This document shows positions 1 to 12,640 of a DNA stretch of 64,000 nt, piece by piece. This DNA is from Agriotes lineatus (lineage: Eukaryota; Arthropoda; Insecta; Coleoptera; Elateridae): contig OW679197.1 in the NCBI GenBank assembly GCA_940337035.1, positions 62,951,903 through 63,015,902 on the forward strand. Direction: 5' to 3'. Position numbers and translations under genes: made by a program. The notes under the pieces were generated by a model. It was given only the letters and a program-made list of their open reading frames with translations, had not been told where the DNA came from and ran no database searches. How positions within the stretch are numbered: position 1 is the stretch's first letter; each line of letters opens with the position of its first letter.

Positions 1-649
1 TTTCGAGCAATTCGTTTTCGAGCAATTGCATTCGAGCAATTTACCTAGAACCCTGTAGGGATGTGGTACTTTTCTACATAGAACACTTGTCTGCATAGTA
101 ATGAACAGTTTAATTTTTAAATGCAGAATATTTCACATGATTTTTTGATTAATAATTTTGTTTACAGCTGTTCTTTTAGTATTTAAAAATTAAATTGAAA
201 AATAAAACTGATATAGTTTTACTTTCATTAGAAGAAAATGCAGCTAATATGTGGGTTTAATTTACGTTACTATGGTTTTGTTCAATTAGTTGTGTCAATT
301 TTACATTTTAAATAGAAAACAAACATGTTCACGTTACGTTTCGCCGAATATATTTAGCTTCTTCAGGCAGTATTGAAAAACAGTAAATTTTAAGAACATT
401 GCAAAAAGCCATTGGACAATAAACATTAAGTTATAGATAGGTGAAAAAATAACTCCTGGAATATTTGTTAGCTGTTACAGTTCAGTATTATTTTAGTTTA
501 TTTTTTAGTTTCTTGAAATACATATAATATTTCTTTGGTTTTAACCAGTATTCTAGATCTCATCTATCATATTCCTACTAAAATATAATTATATTCCTTA
601 AGGATATTTGTGTTATATTTTTGTATTATTAATCTTTTTCCCTGAAAAG
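1..649. other. AT-rich intergenic edge, no gene
   Basis: No convincing coding potential is seen. The first 40 bases carry three imperfect copies of the decamer TTCGAGCAAT, probably the end of a simple or satellite repeat that continues outside the window. The rest is unassigned AT-rich sequence. Confidence 0.5.
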
Positions 650-1117
650 TAGGTTGAGGTAATTATTTTTTGATTTATTGTTGAATAGTAAAATATTGAC
701 CTTAATATTTTGTTATTAAAACCTGATTTTGTATGGTTACATTTTTATTCACTTTCATTTCACTTCCTTCATTTGTTTAAATTCTTCGTTCCATTGGTTT
801 TGGTATAGAATAACTTTGTAATGCCATTGCTGAAATTTATTTTAGTGTAATTAATTAGGTTTTATTAAAAGTTTCACTTACTTAGGTAGAGGCAATTATT
901 AAATGACTTATTGTCGAAAAATAATTTACTGGCCTTAAAATTATGTTATTAAACCATGATTTTGTATGGTTAATTTATTATTTATGTTAATTTATTCAAT
1001 GGTTTTCATTTTTTAAATTCAAGCCTTCTTGCTTCTTTTAAAATATTTAAATTCTTTCTTCCATTGGTTCTGTTTGTAGCGCCACTGCCGACATTGATTT
1101 TAGTGTTATTAAGATGG
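650..1117. repeat. Degenerate tandem duplication (~235 bp period)
   Basis: Two diverged direct copies are seen, about 650-860 and 883-1117. Both open with TAGGTNGAGGNAATTATT, then share GATTTTGTATGGTTA, CTTCCATTGGTT-like and TTTTAGTGTNATTAA blocks in the same order. The family is unknown. It looks like a local duplication rather than a transposon because no terminal inverted repeat is visible. Confidence 0.6.
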
Positions 1118-1330
1118 TTAAGCTGCCAAATTCGAATAAGACGTAGACTGACAGTGACAATCTACTCCAGTACTGTCAAACGTAAAACAAATCGCTGTTG
1201 TTATGCAATGGTTGCTATGGTGCAAAATACCACTTGACTCAACAATTTTGAATGTAGAAATGTAGTACATTACCATATGAAATGCGATAAAAGTGTTTTT
1301 GCACCTTGCACACTGCACTTTTCTCAACTT
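1118..1330. repeat. Fragment of the palindromic MITE family seen at 36.7 and 41.2 kb
   Basis: The block contains AGTACTGTCAAACGTAAAAC, a GCTGTTGTTATGCAA stretch, ATGTAGTACATT and ATGAAATGCGATAAAA. The same blocks occur in the same order at 41170-41310 and partly at 36670-37090. The central palindrome of the family is missing here, so this is a truncated copy. Confidence 0.5.
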
Positions 1331-1647
1331 GAATTTTCAGAAAATGGCCCATTTTCCAACGTTAATAAAATTTTATGATCTTTAATGCTCTTAAAGTCTC
1401 CCTCTTTAGTATGAATTATTTTTGGATCTTTTATATATGTATTTATTTCCTTTTTCATCTAATTCTGTTATGTTCATTACTTTACTAAATCCTAACCTAT
1501 TGGTCTGTAATTAGTCTTGAATAATATTCATGACAAGACTGATTGTATTTGTAGTAGAATATGATGACAAATGGAATGCTTTGCTTTGTCCACACATACG
1601 CTTCCTTAGAAAAATGTTTTATTCTCTTTGATCTTGATTTTTTAATA
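1331..1647. other. Intergenic, nothing recognised
   Basis: AT-rich spacer between the MITE fragment and the hAT element. No open frame, RNA gene or repeat structure is supported. Confidence 0.5.
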
Positions 1648-1655
1648 CTATAATA

Positions 1656-4207
1656 CAGTGGTCGCCAACCTCTTCAATGTGTTGAGCTACTTGTTAATTT
1701 TGGAATAAACAGCGAGCTACCCACACGGAAGCCACGTAACGCAACGTAAATGAAATAATCCACAGTTAATTTATCATTATATGTATTTATTTTACTATTT
1801 ATTTAACTGGTAATACATAATACATAGGTACTAATAATAACTACATTCCTACCTACCAAACGAAGTTGTTTGAAAAATAAACACAAACTTTTATCCAGCC
1901 ACAACGGCATGTCACGTAAGATTTAAAAATAGTTAATAATAACAACAAAAAAGTAACGCACTATCATGAACATAAACATTGAAAAATAAAAAAGCACGTT
2001 CAATGAGAAGGCTGACACTCAGACTCATCGATAATTTTTTTAATGTTTGCAGTATAATTTGATACAGCCATTCGAATACAATTATCCAAATGTTCATCTG
2101 TAAGTCGATTGCGATATTTGTTCTTAATAAACTTCATATTGGAAAAAGAAGATTCACACAAATAGGTTGAACTGAATAATGCTTTCACTTTCAAGGCAAC
2201 ACGGCATAGAACTGAATATTTGTCTTTACTTACAATAGGCCAGATACATTTGGTACTTGAGACTAACGATTTTAAGGCTAAATCATTTTGAAAATCAATT
2301 ACTTCCATTTCTGTTGCAGCGATGTCTTCGCCAAAGTTCTGCATAACACAAGTTGCAAACTGTTGGATATCAATTTCCATAAAGGGTGAAACAACAAACT
2401 GCGCTACTAAAGCCATTTCGTTGAAATCCTTAAAACGATTTTTGAAGTTATTCTTCAGGGTAGAAACTATTTCTACATGATATTTGCTGTCATAGGGTTC
2501 TAATGGATTTTGAGATATTTTTTCTGAAAGAATAGGAAAATGCTTGGCATCGCTGTTAATTAGGTTTTGTTCCCAAAACTCCAGCTTTTTGATAAATGCT
2601 TTTATATCAGAAATCATTTCTGCTAGTTCTTTGTCTCTCCCCTGAAGCTGCAAATTAAGTTCGTTTAATTTCTCGGCAATGTCCACGAGAAAACCAAAAT
2701 CTCTAAGCCAGATTGAATTTTCTAGTTCCGGAGTCGGTTCATCGCGTTTTTTGAAAAATTGAACTATGCCAGATAGGACATCATTAAAACGTTTCAGCAC
2801 CCGTCCTCTACTTAACCATCGGACTTCAGAGTGAAGGAGTAGGTCCCCGTATTGACAGTCAACTTCATCGGCCAAGGTTTTGAATAATCTTCTTTGTAAC
2901 GCTTGAGCTCTAATCTTGTTCACAATTTTTACCACCAGTTTCATAACGTTGTTTAGTTTCAGGAAATTTCCACATAATGCTTCCTGATGGATAATGCAGT
3001 GGTAAGAGAGAAATTGCGGAAAAGTTTCATCTTTACGACATAACGCCACCAGACCCTTATCAAAACCCACCATAGCTGGAGCGCCATCGGTTGTCAAGCC
3101 TACCATTTTCGATATTGGAATTTTCTCGGAAGAAATAATATTTTTTAAATGAGAAAACAACTCCTGTCCAGTAGTGTGTCCTTTCAGTGGAATAAACTTC
3201 AAAAGATCTTCTTTAATCGTAAAATCACTAAAAACCATCCTGACGAACACGGCCATCTGGACAGTGTCAACGACATCTGTTGATTCATCCAGTTGAAGTG
3301 AAAAATAAACACAGTTATCTAAGTCAGTTCTTAACTGTAAAAAAATATCATTACTTCTACACGTCTCATCACTGTATTAGCAGAAAGTTGCATAGATTTT
3401 ATAGCTGAAACTATCTCGTCTTTGTTTCTAAAGTTGGCAAATAACGAGTCAGCAGCTTCTAAAAACGCCTGTTTTATCATTTCCCCGTCTTCATAAGGTT
3501 TCTTTTTTTGTGCAATTATCTGGGACACACGGTACGATGCTTCAGTTGCAGCCTTATTTTTGTCGATTGTTCTTAAAAATATTGATTGTTGTCCAATTAA
3601 CTGCTTTTTTAACTGTTTCAGTTTCTCCTTTCTGGCGGCAGAATGTAGTGGGAATGATTTTTCAAAATTAGAATGTACAGTTTTATGATGTCTCTCAATA
3701 TTTCCTTTTTTAGCAACGGAGACCGAAGTATTACATAACAAACACACATTTTTATCTTTAACTTCTGTAAAAAAGTATTGTTCTTCCCATTCCGAATGAA
3801 AGTGGTATGTCTTTACCTTCTTACAACTGCTTGCCATAATATTATTTTTTGTTGTTCACTACTAACCCAACCGCTGGACGTTGGTTACGCGTTCAGTTTT
3901 AAACTAAGCGCAATGTCGCCGCGCCGTGCGTATTTATCCCGTTCAAAGCAATCCAGATCGTTCTCGAACACTAACGCACTGGTCCGGCTGGTCGGTTCTA
4001 GCCGATTCTAGCCGATTCTAGCTTGATGGCGTCAGCGGCAGATCGCTCGCCGCAACGTTGCCGCTGTTTATGTTTAATATTATGACAATTAGATTTTTTT
4101 GTGGAATTTTAGGAAGCTTCTCTGATTTTGTATTTTCGTTGTGAGAGCTACCAGAATTGCCCCCGCGAGCTACCGGTAGCTCGCGATCGACAGGTTGGCG
4201 ACCACTG
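1656..4207 (-). mobile_element. hAT transposon, BED/ZBED5-like, nearly complete
   Basis: The ends are 16-bp terminal inverted repeats, CAGTGGTCGCCAACCT at 1656-1671 and its complement at 4192-4207. They are flanked by imperfect 8-bp target duplications, CTATAATA (1648-1655) and GTATAATA (4209-4216, one base offset and one mismatch). The 2.55 kb length, 8-bp duplication and C-terminal dimerisation domain of the encoded protein fit the hAT superfamily. The right subterminal region (4168-4192) contains a CTACCGGTAGCTCGCG palindrome. The transposase lies on the minus strand and is broken by one frameshift, so the copy is probably recently active but now non-autonomous. Confidence 0.85.
2000..3837 (-). 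pseudogene. hAT transposase, one frameshift
   Basis: It would catalyse cut-and-paste transposition of the surrounding element. The N-terminal 168 residues (3837-3331) hold a BED-type zinc finger with CxxC (VCLLCN) followed by H-x4-H (HHKTVH). The C-terminal part (from before 3256 down to 2000) carries an LDESTDV block just upstream of its first methionine, then the hAT catalytic core and the dimerisation motif LCESSFSNMKFIKNKYRNR near the end. The two parts are in different frames and meet between about 3331 and 3370, next to a run of T/A, so a single-base indel is the simplest explanation. Combined length near 600 residues is normal for ZBED5 or GTF2IRD2-like hAT proteins. No other stop interrupts it, implying a young copy. 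Confidence 0.85.
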
Positions 4208-4216
4208 CGTATAATA

Positions 4217-4899
4217 CCTAGTATGTTATTGGGTTTCTTAATAAATATTTTAAAAGGGAGGCATTGATAAAAATTCAACATGCATGGTGATGAGTCAAAG
4301 CAGGTAACAAATATTCAGCATGTTAAACTGTGAACCGAACTAGTAGCATATGTAGACTGCTTCTGGATACGCCTACTAATTTATACAATGGTAAACAGTA
4401 GGAAACTACCTTAAATTAGATAACATTAAGTGTAAGTTTGTGCCATACTCAAATACAATACTTTATCTACGACCACTACTAAAAGTAGGCCTTTTAGCGC
4501 TAGATTGTTTCACTAAAAGTGACGTTTTATAGTTTACCGTGGTTAAAGAAATCAGCTGTTTACTTTTAGCTCTAGTGGTAAAAGTGAAGTGAGGTTATAA
4601 AACTACAATTTCGAACTGGAAGTGAAGTTGTAAAGTTATTCTAGTTGCTTCTTGCGTTACAGCTAAAGTGTTTTTGAAATAATTAAAGCGTTATGTAATG
4701 AATCCACTCAGATGTGGAGTATTAGATAATAATTACATTTCGTAACTGACCTTGACAGCACTGGCTTCGCAAACATTCGCCCGCGCATGGGCTACTATTT
4801 ATTATGACATAAATTAGAAGTGTCGTAGATGCAAACATTTGTTAAATCGATATTTATGGATTAATAACGGTAAAATTAAGGTCGTAGATAAAATATTGT
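4217..4899. other. Intergenic, nothing recognised
   Basis: AT-rich spacer with no supported gene or RNA. A few short AAAGTGA and TAAAAGT repeats occur but show no clear structure. Confidence 0.45.
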
Positions 4900-5017
4900 A
4901 TGCAACGCGTGCTAAAAGTCGTTTATGCAAGAGACATGTTATGAAACTCAGCCTTCCGCTTCGTTTCATAATTTTCATGTCTCGTGCATAAACGTCGACT
5001 TTTAGCACTTGTTGCAT
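4900..5017. repeat. Foldback hairpin, ~50-bp arms
   Basis: ATGCAACGCGTGCTAAAAGT at 4900 is complementary to ACTTTTAGCACTTGTTGCAT ending at 5017. The complementarity continues inward through CGTTTATGCA and GAGACATG. The loop is about 20 bp. It looks like a small foldback MITE. An open frame that crosses it is a by-product of the palindrome. Confidence 0.7.
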
Positions 5018-8000
5018 AAATAGCTATTTTTCGGTATATGTATCAAATGCCCCAATTATTTTCATTATATACAGACAATTGTGAATTTACTAGAAAAATG
5101 CGGCATTGTTTTTGTTAAATTTAAGCGTCAATTGCAAAACAATCAAATATATGGAAAAAGATTCAGAATGAGTTTATTACGAAATCAAGTATCCACTTTA
5201 TATAAAATGTTAATAGTGAATATCACTTGATGACACTTGGGTCACATTTATTAATTGGAAAAAAAATATACTGTACTACACAATTTCAGTCATTATTTTT
5301 ACATGAGTTTCATTTGCACAGAAAACCGTGAATGTGGATTTATTGAATCACATGAATTTTGAAAGGCATACATTTTCTTTAAATATGATACAGAAGCAAA
5401 AGCGGAATTTTAAAGTGAAAAATATTGTGAGCAGAACCGATTTCATTAAAATAAAATTGCAATTTTGATTTTGCCTTTGGCAGGATAAAAATTTATGGAA
5501 TGTAAGTGCGCAACACAAAGACCTCGGATTGAAGCAGCGACCCGATATTTTTTATTTAATAAAGTGCAACAGCAATATACGATTTATTGCCGTGACAGTT
5601 TTGCCATTCTTTGCGCATGAAATTCATATTGATGCACCGGACTATAGCGTGCAATAGAAAAATCCGGTTCTCTCCGAGAACTAAACTCTATTGTGTCCGA
5701 GGTTAAGAGTGTTCAGCAGCATGTTCGGCGTGTCTGTCGCTGAACATGGCCGCATTGTTTTTGTTCTGTTTGCAATTGACGATTTAATTCAGTCTGGTCG
5801 GTTTTGGTTTCTTTCTGAGAAAGATTTCGCCATCCCTTTTGTTTCACCGCTGCCGTATTTTATTTGTTTTTGCGAAGTGACATTTTTAACTCAATTAAAC
5901 AGGCCTCTGACCGGTTCTCGAAAGGGCCATTCACAATCGATTAAAGTATTTCATGGCATTTCTCATGTTCCATAGTCGGATACCTAAGGAGCTCTCTGGT
6001 GCACTGAATTTAGTTGGAACGTGAAACCTTTATTTGTTTATCATCCGTTTTGTCTCGTTTTTAACAGCTTGAATGGAATCAAGTGCTTTGGCATTTTCGA
6101 AAGCTAAAAGTCGGTTTTTTGTAATAATTGTTTTGGTATATTAGTTATTTAAATGGCAAAGGAACGCAATTTTTAATTTTAAATATAAAAATGGCAACAT
6201 TATTAAAAGTTGGCATATAAAAGTAATCTAACGTATATTATCATCGAGAAAGGAACATTAATGATGATCTTTTATTTCCTCTTTTTTGGAATATATGCAA
6301 GAAAGTTGAATAAGACGTACTCTCCATTTACTATTTTGTTTTGACGACAATAAAGCCATATTACGGTTATAATAGTGGCTACGATAGAGATCCTTGAGAT
6401 ACATCAGTGCTGATGACGCGATACCGATAATAGATTTTTCTAATATACATACATTTTAATAAAACACAAGAGTTGCGTCTGCTGTTACCTAAATAAGCAC
6501 AGATGCATACAACTCGTGGGAGTGTATTCTGAGAAATTGCTTAAACAGATAACCTTTTCTATTATGGTTAATCGAAATAATGTCCTTTTGTTTCTAATTG
6601 ATTAGGAATAAGTGGCCACTATAACCTCTTTTGTGTTTTCTAATGAGCGTAGTAATTACTGCCTACACTTTCATATATCATCTATATAGTTACGATGTTT
6701 ACGAAATCAATTGAATATTCTTAAAGTGCATGATGTTATTACAGTGTCCTCTCCTAATAACACTTGCAATAAAAAAGGGGTTTATAGTATTCCCATAATT
6801 TTAAACACGTGCTTTCCACTTTATATTTTTATAAAAGGCAAAAAAAATGTTTTGTAGATTTTGTACTCGAATCCTTGTTTATTCCCATACATTTAGGATG
6901 CGTAGATATATATCTGAAACACAATAAAAATCTTAATATCCAACTAATCCCAGCATGAAGCGTCGCAGCAGCTTACGACAGCAATTAAAATAAATCACCG
7001 CTTGATTATAATAAGATATAATAAAAATTGTTTATTAATTGGAACAACCTTCGTAGGTGTTCTGATACGACTCGAACGCAAAACTGCATTAAATGCTACG
7101 CAATTGATGTTAATTAGTCACGAATGCGAATCCGCAGCTAAATTAACTGCCGCATAAATCGATCGTTGTCTAAATAATTTCGAGCTAATATAAATCGTGT
7201 AAAATGAATTTAATTTCTATTAGGAGGACGCAGAATTAATGAGCGGCTTTTCCATCACTGTCTCATCGGTGCTGTTGGCGTTACAACGACTTTTTGCACA
7301 AAGAGCTGTTTATAGGATAATTATCGAAAAATGCAATTAGTGGGTTTAATCAATAAAGTCATCGCTGAATAGCTGTGTAGCTTGAAATTGAATTGTAGGA
7401 AGTTTGGAATGGAATATAGATATATCGTTAAAGCTATTAGATTGTCAATTTGTCATACCTAGTTAACAAGATTTTTTTAATTATTGGAACCAGTACCGCA
7501 ACATCTACTGCACCACACGGATTTATTAACATAACAGTACAAGAAATACAAAAGGTTTAAAAAGTATATTCAAAATTAGCAATCATAATAAACAGGGCGG
7601 GTTAATTATATGGTAACTGTATCTATATGTGGAATTATGATATACGTGTCTTCTACATTTTTGTAATTTAATGTGTAAACTTTAGGCGTTTTGCTCTAAT
7701 ATACATTTTGCGTTGATTTCATAATAGTTGTTTGATTCACACAGATGCGTGCATCAAAACCTTTTTGATTATAATTAATCACGTAATTCAAGTCATAACT
7801 GTTTTATCTCATTCAAAGGTCGTGGTAAAGCCAAATTTGCATCTTGCCGTATTTGTTTGCCTCTGTTAATGTTGGAAAGGAATTTGTAAGCTTCCCTTAA
7901 TGGCTTTAAAGCGGATGGATACATTTTCTACTAGAACTTAAGCCGACTTAGCATATTTGGGAATCATGGGTTTATGGATTTCGTTCAATTGCCTCATTGA

Positions 8001-8846
8001 GAGAGCTTAGCATTAAGGTTTCTTAGAATAAGCATTTTTCCTAAATAACGTGCGATGCTCCGATTGGCTACGCAGGATCGCCTCAGCCAATAGTGTTTGA
8101 GCTTGCCCCTCCTTGAATTGGCGAGTTCGTCTCGCTGTAAATTCAGAGTTAGTTAGATTCAGAGCCTCGAGGAAGCAAGTTCAGCTTTGCTTTGTGCTAG
8201 TTTGCGTTTCGGTCTAACTCCCTGGTAAAGTCGTTTCCAGGTTGTTTTGTGTTACGGTTACGCGCAATTCGCTATTTTCGCGTGGCCAATCCAAGCGTGT
8301 CACAACAGTTGAAGCTTTTGTAAAAAACCATCGGTCCATCAGTGACGTTTGTAATCGTTGTTACTCAATATACTCGTGTTTGTTAAGTCTTGTTTCACTC
8401 CAACAACTAACTGAACCCAAGTTAGGGTTATTAAGTGGCAGTTCCCGGCAATCCCATTGAACCGGAACTCGCAGTGGATTAATTGGGGGCCCCATTCGTG
8501 GAAGCCTCTTATCAAGTTAATCGTACAAAAAACAATAGTTGACCCCTCTGTTTTTAAATGGGTGTATGCTAATTGATTAAAAAATGCTACAAATTAAAAC
8601 TCGTAATAGAAGTACTTTATAACGCGCGACGCAACGTACGTATTTCAGGTTACATCTTCAATGTTATATTACTTTTTTAAGTATTCAAACAGTTTTTCAT
8701 TTTTTTTAATAATACTTACATTTTATTGTACTATATCAGTACTACATATCCGCTTGATTGAATATTTCACAGCCACAGCCGTTATAACCATTGCTACACT
8801 ATCAAATTATGTATGGGACTCAGGTGCCAGTTAGTTTTTATTTTAT
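5018..8846. other. Intergenic, low TE content, two less AT-rich blocks
   Basis: No gene could be supported. Two blocks (about 5500-6060 and 7800-8560) are visibly less AT-rich than their surroundings. The 7040-7250 stretch has several TAATTA- and ATAAATCG-like homeodomain-type words. The 8040-8560 block has CCAAT-type words in both orientations and a possible primer-binding-like TGGGGGCCCC at 8484-8493, so it might be an LTR remnant. None of this is conclusive; distal regulatory DNA for a neighbouring gene is equally possible. Confidence 0.35.
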
Positions 8847-9090
8847 ACTCAGCCAACAGCCGTTAGGCCAATTATAGGCGTCGCTGTACATTTTATGGGA
8901 ACTTCCAACCCCACTAACGACTGTCATGATGTTATTATGACATCCGGGACCAACTATTTCCGTGGCAGCCGTACCACGAGGCGCCGCGAGAAGCAGCCAT
9001 GGAACTCCCATCCAAGACCAGAAAGAGCGTTGCTTAACTCTACTGATCGAACGTGGACGCTTGTTCAAGCTACACCACCCGGGACCTATA
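8847..9090 (-). mobile_element. 5S rRNA-derived SINE (SINE3-type), copy 1
   Basis: Read on the minus strand from 9090, the head contains GATCAGTAGAGTTAAGCAAC, matching the conserved internal part of eukaryotic 5S rRNA (GATCACCGAAGTTAAGCAAC). It is followed by a TTGGATGGGAG block like the 5S segment that includes the C-box. The body then diverges into an unrelated sequence ending in CTAACGGCTGTTGGCTGAGT and a degenerate A/T-rich tail at 8830-8846. A second copy with the same arrangement lies at 19401-19676. SINE3 elements carry a 5S-type internal pol III promoter. Confidence 0.75.
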
Positions 9091-9670
9091 TTTATATTAA
9101 AATTCCATATCATAAAAAATTTGCCAGTTTTAGTAGATATTACGAAAACTGATAAACAACATACCGCTGATATAACATATAAGATAACTGACTCGACTAA
9201 TCTATTCGTCTCGGCCTAATCGGCCTCGGCCACAAAATGTTTTCTCTTGCGTTATAGTCTTGATCTTATTCTCGGTATTTTTTTCTACGGAAACTTCACC
9301 TCTAAAATAATTAGAGAAGCAAATAATTTAACATTGAAATCACTAGCCGGTTTAAAACTATTATGCGTTGATGAATATAATTAGAGCTAATTGTATTAAT
9401 TTCATTCAACAATATAGTTGTTGGAAATACTTCGCTGAACTGATTGATGGATTATATGTGAAATTGAAAAAAGGCTAGTCAGGTCTAGCGTATACAGCCG
9501 GTCCAAAGTAATCTGTCAAATCAATTCCTTCAGTAAATTTATTTATGAGACCTCTCAGAATTATCAATATTGAAGTTAAACTGAAGTTGTGTGAGGGTTA
9601 TGTTCTGTGGTGGCTTGTGGACTCGTACAAGTTGCAAGCCGCCCATGATTTGGTCCATGTTGTTAAGAGT
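9091..9670. other. Intergenic, nothing recognised
   Basis: No coding or structural signal is supported in this AT-rich stretch. Confidence 0.45.
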
Positions 9671-9950
9671 CAAGGGCGTAGCCAGGATTCCAATTAGAGG
9701 GGGGCATAAATTTAATTACCCAATCAACTACTACTATTATTGTAGTTTTATTTAATTTTTTCTAAATTACAAAAATAATAAGTTGAAACATCATCAGTTT
9801 CCGCAAATCTGCTGCAGATCGTAGCTTCTTTTTTTTAATGTTGTAGAATGTGAATTACAATAATGATTATAAATCAACTGCCTTTTGCTCTTTATAAATG
9901 TTTAGGGGTGGGCAACTGCCCACCCCTGCCCCTCCTTGGCTACGCCCATG
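9671..9950. mobile_element. hAT-type MITE, 280 bp
   Basis: Terminal repeats CAAGGGCGTAGCCAGGA (9671-9687) and the complement of CATGGGCGTAGCCAAGGA (to 9950) pair almost fully. They are flanked by TTAAGAGT and GTTAGAGT, an imperfect 8-bp target duplication. The subterminal right end has a GGGTGGGCA / TGCCCACCC hairpin. There is no coding capacity. The GGGCGTAGCCA terminus is a common hAT-type end in animals. Confidence 0.7.
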
Positions 9951-10515
9951 GTTAGAGTGCTTGTAAAGAAGTATATTAGGCATATTTGGCCATTTTATTG
10001 TTTATGCACCCATATAGACTAATGTTTTGCAAGATTCTGCAGAGCTTGCATAATAAGAATCAAAGTTACAACCTCGCGTTCAGTGTCATCTTTAATATCT
10101 TTATAACTTTATTTTTTACTATAATCTAATTTAGTTTCTGTATACGCAAGTGTACTTCTATGGTAGTTTTTAAAATGATTTGCAAGTTTATCAATTATCG
10201 AGTAAATCATATTAATTAATACTAGTAATCATAATAATATCATTCAATATTTGTCTCCAAATAGATATAATTATATAAATGTACGTATTTATATAGGGGT
10301 AGGTCCGCGTAGGTCCTTGATTAGGTATTAGTATTTGTCAAAGTAAGAAAAAGATGCTACGATGGTAGGTCACTAATACTCAATAGTTTCCAAGAAACGC
10401 TCATCATCATCATCAGTGTATACTGTCTGGCTGTACTTTGTTCAATCTCATTCAGAATTTATTAATCTCATCTTTATAACATTTTAATATAATGTAATTT
10501 CGTTTCTGTATAAAT

Positions 10516-12640
10516 GGTGGAACATCTTTGATGAGAATAAAGGGGAAAAATAACAAATGTAACATTTATAAATGCATACGCTCCAACAGAAGATGCAGAA
10601 GAAAGTGAAAAAGAGCAATTCTATGAACAGTTACAAGTAAGTGGAAACGCTCAGATAGGGAAAGAAGTCTATATAAGATAAAGTCGTAGGAAAGGAAACA
10701 ATGCATTAGTACACGAACGAACATAGACACAAACTATGTAGAACTATGTAAAATGAAGAATACAAATAAAAACGTAGGTACACCCAGGAACAAAAAAAGG
10801 CAACCAAATAGACCATATACTCATAGCAAGAAAAAGGACAAAAGAAATAAAAGATGTACGAACTTACGGGGGAGCAAATGCAGATACTGACCTTTTTTTA
10901 GTAATAGCAACACTAAACCAAAAAATCAGTAGAAAAACAAAAAGTAAACACCTGTAAGTGGGGCATAGAGAAATTCCAGAACGAAGAAGTATGCTAAAAA
11001 TTAGAAGATAATATAAAGGAAAAACTACACTAGGCAATGGAAGCGGCAGATATAAACCAAGAGTGAGAAACTATACAAAAACGCAACATTGTTTGCAGCA
11101 GAGGAAGTAATCGGAAGGAAAAAAGAGAAAAAAAAAGAGAATGGTTTGATATGGAATGTGAAGAACTAATTAAAAATAAAAATAAGGCAAGCTTGAAAGG
11201 GATACAGTCACGAGCACAGAAATATTATGAACAATATAAAGAATTACGGAGAGATTCAACCAACAGATGCAAGCAGAAGAAAAAATCTGAATTGAAAAAC
11301 TAATAGAAGAAATAGAACACCGTAACAGAAGAAATATACGAATAAATTCTATAGAAACATAAAAGAACAGAAAAAAGAAAATCGAGTAAGACCAAGAGGA
11401 CTCATAAACGAAGAAGGAATCATAGTAAACGATTCAGAAAAGAATAAACAAATATTGAAAGATGACTTTAGTAAACTCTTAAACGATCAACAATAAGTCG
11501 TTAATGAGACAATAGTAAAAGCATACGAAGATGGGAAAGAAATACAAGAACCAACTTACGAAGAGACTGTAAAGCTAATTTAAAAAATAAAAAATGGAAA
11601 AGCACTGAGTAGCGACGACATAATAGGAAAATTATTCAAACGCGGAGAAAAACAATTACACGATAGAATATACAAGTTAATAGTAAAAATATGGAAAATG
11701 AAACAAACCCAGAAGAATGGAAGAAAGGACTAATCATACCACTACACAAGAAAGGAAAGAAAGAAATTACGAACAATTACCGTGCTATCACATTATTGAA
11801 TACAGCTTATAAAATAATATCAGTAATATTACATCGAAGACTGGAACCGTTCAGAGAAAAGTTTCTCGGAGTTTAACAAAATCGATTTAGGCCAGGGAGA
11901 TCAACACTAGATGTTACACGCAATGAACCAACTTTTGGAAGAGAGCTACGAGTTTAACATCGAACCAAACATGCTGTTTGTAGACTTCAAGCAAGATTTC
12001 GACAAAGTGAACAGAAAAAGAATGTTTGTAGAAATGGCGAAATTAAAAATCCCAAAAAAGTTCATAAAATTAACAGAAATGACAATGAAGGGGTCCAATG
12101 CAGTGATCAAAACATAATATGGAATAACTTGGAGCTTTGAGATAACTATATGCGGCAAGGAGATGCATTGTCAGTGGTATTATTCAATATAGTGCTAGAA
12201 AGTGTAGTAGGAAAATAGAAGGCCAAGACAACATAAACATCAAAGGCACCCAAATTATGTCATACGCAGACGACATGGCTATAATAAGTAGGACAAGGAA
12301 GAGACTTACTCAAATAAAAAGACATAGTGAAACACATAGGCACAAAGAATCGAATGGTTAGGTCACATAACATGAAGTGGGAGAAAGAGGGCCATAAAAA
12401 TAATAACAGATTGGACCTAGCGAAATTAGAAAACAAAGGAAGACCCAGATCAAAATTAATATACGAGGTGACAGAAGACTTACGAATAATGGAGTGAACA
12501 AATGGAAAAAAAGCAACGGAAAGGAAAACATGGTAAAAGATAGTTGAGACAGCAAAAACACACCAAATGTTCAAAAGAATTTAGAAGCCAAAGGAAAGGG
12601 GACGAATCCCCCCTCCTCCTCGGAAAGGGTTAAGGAAGTT
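10516..12640 (+). pseudogene. Non-LTR retrotransposon ORF2, decayed
   Basis: Would have encoded an APE-type endonuclease plus reverse transcriptase. Endonuclease traces are INAYAPTEDAEESEKEQFYE at 10568-10627 and NQIDHILIARKRTKEI at about 10804. The reverse transcriptase follows: WKKGLIIPLHKKGKKE then NNYRAITLLNTAYKIIS (11718-11823), a Q.RFRPGRST remnant at 11880, an LFVDFKQDFDKVNRKRMF motif-A region with D at the expected place (11971-12027), RQGDALSVVLFNIVLE (motif B, 12153) and a degraded catalytic YADD-type block (12260). A C-terminal GRPRSKLIYEVTEDL block is at 12441. Many stops and frameshifts interrupt it. Family (I/Jockey/RTE-like) cannot be fixed without alignment. It is inserted in a tandem repeat array. 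Confidence 0.8.

Noticed and set aside
8962..9219. 85-codon frames over the 5S-SINE
   Set aside because: They lie across the SINE body and its flank with no protein signature.
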